A stretch of 47,623 nt of DNA from Pelotomaculum sp. PtaU1.Bin035. Its GTDB lineage: Bacteria; Bacillota; Desulfotomaculia; Desulfotomaculales; Pelotomaculaceae. The notes under the pieces are model-generated. The model searched no databases, had not been told where the DNA came from, and was given only the letters and a program-made list of their open reading frames with translations. Location: the NCBI GenBank assembly GCA_002067965.1, contig MVRN01000056.1, positions 1 to 47,623 of the forward strand, read 5' to 3'. The position numbers and the translations under genes are program-made. Of this stretch, positions 43,369-47,623 are shown piece after piece; the first letter of the stretch is position 1; every line of letters starts with the position of its first letter.

Positions 43369-44331
43369 TTGGCCAAGACTTTGCATTATGAAAGTATAGT
43401 AATAGATACTCACTGCGACACTCTTTCAGTTATGCTTGACGGTGGCTGGCACCTTGCCGGATTTTCCGGACAGGGCCAACTTGACCTGCCCCGCCTTAAA
43501 GAAGGAGGAGTAGATGTCCAGTTTTTTTCCGCCTTTGTAGCTCCGGAATATAAACCTGTGGCTGTCCGTCGCGTGATGGAACTGATTGATTTATTTTATC
43601 AAGAGATGGAAGAAAACAGTGATGTGATTTTACACGCGAAAGGTCTGGCAGATATCAACGAAGCCCTGGCCACAGGTAAGGTGGCAGCTTTTCTCTCCAT
43701 AGAAGGGGGAGAAGCTCTGGAGGGAAGTCTTGGGGTTTTACGCGTATTGCACAGGATGGGGGTACGAAGTATCACTTTGACTTGGAACGGGCGCAATGAA
43801 CTGGGGGACGGCGTTGGCGAAGAGAGTACCGGAGGGGGGTTGACCGGGTTCGGAATAGCAACCGTAATGGAAATGAACAGGCTGGGTATGCTGGTGGATG
43901 TATCACACCTGTCAGAGCGTGGTTTTTGGGATGTAATAAAAGTTTCACGGCAACCGGTAATTGCCTCTCACTCTAACTGCAGGGCTATTTGCGATCACCC
44001 TCGCAATTTGAAGGATGAACAGATTAAGGCGCTCGCAAGCAATGGAGGAGTAATGGGTATTGCATTTGTTCCTGACTTTCTTGGCGGTGAAAGCCCTTCT
44101 ATTGATGATGTTATTGCTCATATCGACCACGTTATAGCGGTCGCCGGACCGGATTGTGTAGGGATTGGTTCGGATTTTGACGGCACAGATATACTGCCTG
44201 CCGGTTTAGACGCTTGTTCAAGCCTGCCGGCGGTGACAAGCGGTTTGTTGAAACGGGGTTATAACGGGGAAGTCATAAAGAAAATTTTGGGCGGAAATTT
44301 TTTAAGAGTAATCGGGCAGGTTATAAAATAA
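43369..44331 (+). CDS. Membrane dipeptidase (peptidase M19) family protein
   Basis: Zn-dependent dipeptidase of the renal dipeptidase family, 320 residues. Ligands: DTHCDT (H15, D17), the bridging Glu in SIEGGEAL, HSNCRAICDHPRNL (His plus substrate-binding residues) and GIGSDFDG. The substrate in bacteria is often L,D- or L-Xaa dipeptides; not predictable here. No signal peptide, so cytosolic. TTG 43369, 6 nt after GGAGGAAGG, fits the family start; the longer frame from 43309 would run through the spoVS terminator. Confidence 0.92.
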   Translation: MAKTLHYESIVIDTHCDTLSVMLDGGWHLAGFSGQGQLDLPRLKEGGVDVQFFSAFVAPEYKPVAVRRVMELIDLFYQEMEENSDVILHAKGLADINEALATGKVAAFLSIEGGEALEGSLGVLRVLHRMGVRSITLTWNGRNELGDGVGEESTGGGLTGFGIATVMEMNRLGMLVDVSHLSERGFWDVIKVSRQPVIASHSNCRAICDHPRNLKDEQIKALASNGGVMGIAFVPDFLGGESPSIDDVIAHIDHVIAVAGPDCVGIGSDFDGTDILPAGLDACSSLPAVTSGLLKRGYNGEVIKKILGGNFLRVIGQVIK

Positions 44332-44361
44332 GAAATTAAAAGTTTAGGATGGTAAATTGAA

Positions 44362-45174
44362 ATGCCGGTGGACATGCACGTACATACCACTGCTTCTGAC
44401 GGAGTTGACAACCCTGAAGATGTTGTAGCCAGGGCCAAAGCGCTCGGACTTGATGCTTTGGCGATTACAGATCATGATACCCTTGAAGGCGTTGAGCCGG
44501 CTATGGCTGCTGCTATTATATATAAAATCGAAGTCATCCCGGGGATCGAGTTGAGCACCGAACACGGAGGTAAAGAGATACATGTACTTGGCTACCTTAT
44601 GGATCTGAATTGCCCGGAGTTTCTAGATAAGATTTCATTTTTTCGCAATTGCAGGGTAGACCGTATCGGGAAAATGGTAATAAAGCTCCAGGAATTGGGG
44701 ATCCCGGTAGATATAGAAAAGGTGATGGTCATATCGGGAGCCGGCTCGGTAGGGCGTCCACATCTGGCTGCGGCGCTGGTTGAAGCAGGAGTGGCCGCCA
44801 CAATTGCTGAAGCGTTTGATAAATATTTAGGCGCCGGATGTCCCGCATATGTCCCGCGCTTTAAAGTAGATCCGGTTGAAGCAGTACAATTAATCCGTAA
44901 TGCCGGGGGATTTCCTGTCATGGCTCACCCGGGACTCAGTAATTCCAGTAGTTTAATTCCGGATTTGGCGCAGGAGGGCCTGCTCGGATTGGAAGCCTAT
45001 CACCCGGCGCATTCCCGGGAACTTTCGTCATACTACTGCCGGTTGGCCGAAGAATACGGGCTTATCATAACGGGAGGTTCGGATTACCACGGGCCGGGAC
45101 ACAAAGAAGGTATAAGCCTTGGCGCTCAAACAGTGCCGTACACTGTGGTTCAGAATATGAAAAGCAGAGGATAG
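44362..45174 (+). CDS. PHP-domain phosphoesterase (YciV/TrpH, RNase AM type)
   Basis: 270 residues of the polymerase-and-histidinol-phosphatase fold. Metal motifs: MHVHTTASDG (H6, H8), ITDHDTLEG, GIELST, MAHPG, and the last SDYHGPGH. The arrangement matches the RNase AM/YciV group, which degrades 3',5'-bisphosphonucleotides and short RNA 5' ends. ATG 44362 follows AGGATGG. It lies 31 bases after the dipeptidase gene and may be cotranscribed. Confidence 0.9.
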   Translation: MPVDMHVHTTASDGVDNPEDVVARAKALGLDALAITDHDTLEGVEPAMAAAIIYKIEVIPGIELSTEHGGKEIHVLGYLMDLNCPEFLDKISFFRNCRVDRIGKMVIKLQELGIPVDIEKVMVISGAGSVGRPHLAAALVEAGVAATIAEAFDKYLGAGCPAYVPRFKVDPVEAVQLIRNAGGFPVMAHPGLSNSSSLIPDLAQEGLLGLEAYHPAHSRELSSYYCRLAEEYGLIITGGSDYHGPGHKEGISLGAQTVPYTVVQNMKSRG

Positions 45175-45269
45175 ATATGGGCGTTAAGGCTTGCAACGCC
45201 ATCATAGTGTCTATTTGCCCTTTCTCAGGCATATAATAGGATTGAAATGTCTGGTGAGGTGATATTGCA

Positions 45270-45539
45270 GTGGAAGAAATAGTTGATGTTTCCTATCTAA
45301 GGAGAAGAATCCGGGAGTTGGAAGAAAAAGTCGAGCAGCTCCGGCTTAGCCGGAGGGTATTAATGAATTTAATCGAAAAAATTGAAAAGGATAAAACAGG
45401 TTTTTTTAGCAGATTGGAAAAGGAAAACCACAAGCTTCATCAGGAAAACTACCGCTATGCTCAAAGGCTGCTCCGTAAAAACCGGCAAATCGTTGAACTG
45501 GAGTCAAAATTAGAGGATGTTACAACTGGTAGTACGTAA
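45270..45539 (+). CDS. Small coiled-coil protein of unknown function
   Basis: 89 residues, almost wholly predicted coiled coil with heptads in SYLRRRIRELEEKVEQLRLS and EKENHKLHQENYRYAQRLLR. Very basic and acidic, no membrane segment. GTG 45270 follows GGTGAGGTGAT. I do not recognise a family; it could be a structural or septum-related factor, but nothing here shows it. Confidence 0.7.
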   Translation: MEEIVDVSYLRRRIRELEEKVEQLRLSRRVLMNLIEKIEKDKTGFFSRLEKENHKLHQENYRYAQRLLRKNRQIVELESKLEDVTTGST

Positions 45540-45629
45540 ATAATATCCACAAAATTATACACATATTGGCATTAATTGTTAACAACAATATTATTTTACA
45601 TTTTTTCGGCTTTATTTACTGTTCAATTA

Positions 45630-45638
45630 TGGTATAAT
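45630..45638 (+). promoter_or_regulatory. Extended -10 promoter before the DUF3842 gene
   Basis: TGGTATAAT, with TG one base before a perfect TATAAT (45633-45638), 30 bases before the start codon; no clear -35. Confidence 0.45.
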
Positions 45639-45667
45639 GCTGTATGAAATCTTAGTGGCGGTGGGTT

Positions 45668-45925
45668 ATGCGAATAGCTGTGGTTGACGGGCAAGGCGGC
45701 GGTATCGGCAAGCATATTACTGAAAAACTCCGGAGAGAATTTCCCGAAGATGTAGAATTTCTGGCACTGGGAACTAATGCCCTGGCTACCTCGGTGATGC
45801 TGAGGGCCGGCGCAAACGAGGGCGTAACAGGTGAAAACGCAGTATTATATAATGCCGGGCGGGTTGACCTGATCGTTGGCCCGATTAGCATTTTATTTCC
45901 AAAAGAAATATTTGCCCGCTTTTAA
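45668..45925 (+). CDS. DUF3842-family protein, apparently truncated
   Basis: 85 residues with the family start MRIAVVDGQGGGIGKHITEKL and the hallmark ALGTNALATSVMLRAGAN and GENAVLYNAGRVDLIVGPISI. Members are usually about 130 residues and continue with a GELTP-type segment; here the frame stops shortly after VGPISILFPK. No other frame continues the family sequence clearly, so the 3' part is lost or strongly changed. Function of the family is unknown. ATG 45668 follows a GGCGGTGG site. Confidence 0.75.
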   Translation: MRIAVVDGQGGGIGKHITEKLRREFPEDVEFLALGTNALATSVMLRAGANEGVTGENAVLYNAGRVDLIVGPISILFPKEIFARF

Positions 45926-46023
45926 GTTTACGAGTAATGTTACGGGTACAGCTTTCCCCGGCCCAGGCAGGGCGGGGGTTTATTGTTGTGACTTCTGGAA
46001 CAAATTTGGGGAGGGGATACTGG

Positions 46024-46662
46024 ATGAGTTGCCGCATTTTTTTTGTACGGCACGGCGAAACGGCCTGGAACGCCCTCATGAAGTTACAAGGTCATGCTGA
46101 TGTTTCTCTATCTGACCGGGGGCGTGAACAAGTGGAGCTGCTGGCGCGGCGCCTGGCTGGTGAAAAAATTCACTGCTTTTACAGCAGTGATCTGTCAAGG
46201 GCTTGCGAAACCGCAGAAATTATTGCAAAGCCACATAGATTGAATATTAAGACAGTCCCGGCATTAAGGGAAATTAATTTTGGCGTGTGGGAAGGCTTGA
46301 CTATTCAGGAAATAAAAGAAGTATTTGCTGATGAAATAAAAATGTGGTGGGCTAACCCGTTAAGTACCCGGATTCCCGGGGGTGAGACCCTGAATGATGT
46401 GGCTGAGCGGAGCGTCGGGGCTGTAAAAAAAATCATCGGTGACCACAGCGACGAAAATATAGTAATAGTGTCCCACGGAGGGACTATTCGCAGCATTATC
46501 GGTAGTGTGCTGGGAATGAACCTGAATGAGTACTGGCGTCTACACCTGGATAATGCTTGTTTAAACTTGGTTGACTTTCCGCATTGGGATCGTGGAATAT
46601 TAAAGCTGTTTAACGACTGTACCCATCTAAGTTATCCTAATCATATCTTAACTGGTACATAA
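46024..46662 (+). CDS. Histidine phosphatase (phosphoglycerate mutase-like / alpha-ribazole phosphatase-like)
   Basis: 212 residues of the histidine phosphatase superfamily. Catalytic RHG at residues 9-11 (FFVRHGETAWN), second Arg in YSSDLSRACETAE, acidic residue in REINFGVWEGL and second catalytic His in VSHGGTIRSI. Similar in size to CobC-type alpha-ribazole phosphatases, but substrates in this family vary and no cobalamin gene is nearby. I start at ATG 46024, after GGGGAGGGG; the frame stays open upstream to 45937 but reads into non-family sequence. Confidence 0.88.
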   Translation: MSCRIFFVRHGETAWNALMKLQGHADVSLSDRGREQVELLARRLAGEKIHCFYSSDLSRACETAEIIAKPHRLNIKTVPALREINFGVWEGLTIQEIKEVFADEIKMWWANPLSTRIPGGETLNDVAERSVGAVKKIIGDHSDENIVIVSHGGTIRSIIGSVLGMNLNEYWRLHLDNACLNLVDFPHWDRGILKLFNDCTHLSYPNHILTGT

Positions 46663-46670
46663 GGAATAAT

Positions 46671-46697
46671 GATAACAACTATTTGATAATTGTTATC
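46671..46697. other. Interrupted palindrome, possible operator
   Basis: GATAACAA (46671-46678) and TTGTTATC (46690-46697) are perfect inverted repeats 11 bases apart, between the phosphatase and the small HTH gene. Confidence 0.4.
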
Positions 46698-46796
46698 CCC
46701 ATGTCTATGAATGTCAAACATATAAAAATTTTGACTTTAATTGAGTTAAACTAGCCGGGCCGGGGTAAAATACTGTAAAAACAGGGGTGATGGATT

Positions 46797-47030
46797 ATGG
46801 ATAGTGATTATACCGTTAAACAGAGCCAGGTTCCCTGGAGCAGCGAGCCAAGCCTTAAGGAAATGACATATGAAGTCGGAGTAGATTTTGACCGTTTTAT
46901 CGACGGGCTCAAAGAGGATAAGACCGATGCAGAGATGGCAAAGGAATTTGACGTTTCTGAAAAGCTGGTCTATTACTTGCGGGAACATTTTTATACCCGC
47001 GGTATTGGCTCGATCATGGGTCAGGATTAG
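46797..47030 (+). CDS. Small HTH-like protein of unknown function
   Basis: 77 residues; the C-terminal part DAEMAKEFDVSEKLVYYLRE looks like a helix-turn-helix, and the N-terminal part (PWSSEPSLKEMTYEVGVDFDRFIDG) is polar. ATG 46797 follows AGGGGTGATG. It may be a small regulator; fxsA begins 14 bases later. No recognised family. Confidence 0.7.
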   Translation: MDSDYTVKQSQVPWSSEPSLKEMTYEVGVDFDRFIDGLKEDKTDAEMAKEFDVSEKLVYYLREHFYTRGIGSIMGQD

Positions 47031-47043
47031 GCTTTTTAATAAA

Positions 47044-47430
47044 ATGCTTTATAGACTATTACTATTGCTTGTTTTAATTCCGCTGCTCGAAATGCTGATT
47101 TTAATCCAGATAGGAAGGATATTCGGTTTTTGGCATACTCTAATGCTTTTGATCATCCTCGGTCTGGTTGGGGCAGCTATGGTACGTTCACAAGGATTTT
47201 CAGTGATTTGTCGTCTTCGCCAGGAAATTGCCCGGGGACAAGTGCCGGGCTTGTCTTTATTAGATGGAATGATGGTGTTGACCGGGGGCATTTTACTAAT
47301 TACACCAGGTCTTCTTACTGATCTAGCCGGGCTCATGTTACTAATTCCGTTTATACGCCGCCGGGCGCGGGGGATGCTATTGGCATGGTTCTGGCGATTT
47401 ATGAAAAAGAGGACTGTCAGGTTATTATAA
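47044..47430 (+). CDS. fxsA: FxsA-family membrane protein
   Basis: 128 residues with about four membrane segments: LLLLLVLIPLLEMLILIQIG, TLMLLIILGLVGAAMVRSQG, and MMVLTGGILLITPGLLTDLAGLMLLIPF, the last carrying the family hallmark GGILLITPGLLTD. In E. coli FxsA eases phage exclusion by F; the general role is unknown. ATG 47044 has no strong ribosome site, suggesting coupling to the preceding small gene. Confidence 0.9.
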   Translation: MLYRLLLLLVLIPLLEMLILIQIGRIFGFWHTLMLLIILGLVGAAMVRSQGFSVICRLRQEIARGQVPGLSLLDGMMVLTGGILLITPGLLTDLAGLMLLIPFIRRRARGMLLAWFWRFMKKRTVRLL

Positions 47431-47443
47431 TAAAGCATTTTTC

Positions 47444-47472
47444 TTGACTTGGTTAGCTTGTTATGTTATAAT
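47444..47472 (+). promoter_or_regulatory. Promoter before the terminal hairpin cluster
   Basis: TTGACT (47444-47449), 17 bp, perfect TATAAT (47467-47472). Confidence 0.7.
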
Positions 47473-47503
47473 TCCATCTTTAACAGTTGACAAAAAGTCA
47501 TGA

Positions 47504-47578
47504 CCACCCCAAAATGGGGTGGCTTGCACGAGCCCTATAAGGGCTTATTACAAGCCAGCGCCTAAAGGACGCTGGCTT
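47504..47578. repeat. Cluster of three perfect hairpins, possible IS200/IS605-type end or structured RNA
   Basis: CCACCCC/GGGGTGG (47504-47510 and 47516-47522), AGCCCT/AGGGCT (47531-47536 and 47540-47545) and AAGCCAGCG/CGCTGGCTT (47552-47560 and 47570-47578, extended by CC/GG). The tandem hairpins, with TTAC before the third, are reminiscent of the subterminal ends of IS200/IS605 elements or of repeat families (REP-like). A promoter lies just upstream, so it would be transcribed. The window ends before any transposase gene can be seen. Confidence 0.45.
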
Positions 47579-47623
47579 AAACTTCGTTCAAGCCATGTGC
47601 ACTGATTACTTGGCAGGACCCTT

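Noticed and set aside
45876-46100. 74-codon frame overlapping the DUF3842 end and phosphatase start
   Set aside because: Does not continue DUF3842 and overlaps two better-supported genes in another frame.
1-47623. CRISPR arrays, prophage or complete insertion sequences
   Set aside because: No regularly spaced repeats and no integrase, transposase or phage structural genes were found.

Overview
The window is a densely packed, low-recombination-looking piece of a bacterial chromosome from an endospore-lineage Firmicute. It most resembles the Desulfotomaculum/Pelotomaculum group of Peptococcaceae (inferred from gene order and protein style, not searched). Pointers are TTG/GTG starts behind strong GGAGG sites, the ylxM-ffh-rpsP-khpA-ylqD-rimM-trmD-rplS-lepB-rbgA-rnhB-yraN series, spoVS, a Spo0F-like receiver, a CGAAC-N4-GTTC type LexA box at recA, and YmdB near RNase Y. 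I see no phage, CRISPR array or complete insertion sequence.

Layout. 1-4.5 kb: tlyA, nadK, mnmM, argR and recN, tightly spaced. 4.7-6.4 kb: a bifunctional-nuclease-family gene on the minus strand, then a metal-efflux (CDF) gene behind a promoter and a structured leader. 6.4-14.0 kb: recJ, relA, dtd, a metallo-hydrolase and htrA. 14.1-14.4 kb: tRNA-Pro(CGG), a strong terminator and what looks like a decayed tRNA copy. 14.5-17.4 kb: a signalling block with a Spo0F-like receiver, then a minus-strand operon (HD-GYP-type phosphodiesterase, unknown protein, CBS-GGDEF cyclase) behind a c-di-GMP-I riboswitch, then an XRE regulator broken at a run of ten A. 17.5-18.9 kb: a class III aminotransferase. 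19.0-26.5 kb: the SRP/ribosome/tRNA-modification series. 26.5-32.1 kb: comM flanked by two inverted paralogous small membrane proteins, the second heading an agr-like operon (membrane protein, AgrB, a 40-residue AgrD, sporulation-type histidine kinase). 32.4-47.4 kb: rimO, pgsA, a split-looking FtsH-like protease pair, cinA, recA, recX, rny, ymdB, spoVS, a dipeptidase, PHP and several conserved unknowns, fxsA. The last 180 bases hold a promoter followed by three hairpins cut off by the window end.

How parts may work together. The most interesting candidate system is the agr-like locus. An AgrD precursor with a predicted five-residue thiolactone sits with AgrB, but the kinase beside it is a PAS/HisKA sporulation-type enzyme, not a classical AgrC. 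The paralogous membrane proteins resemble, from memory, the detached sensor half of AgrC-type kinases. Both paralogue promoters share a conserved block containing a perfect Spo0A box (TGTCGAA). With the Spo0F-like receiver in the same window, this suggests a peptide quorum signal feeding a Spo0A phosphorelay that in turn controls the peptide locus. A second closed loop is visible directly: a c-di-GMP riboswitch leads an operon that encodes both c-di-GMP breakdown and synthesis domains. All functional statements are from reading motifs by eye; no database search was possible.
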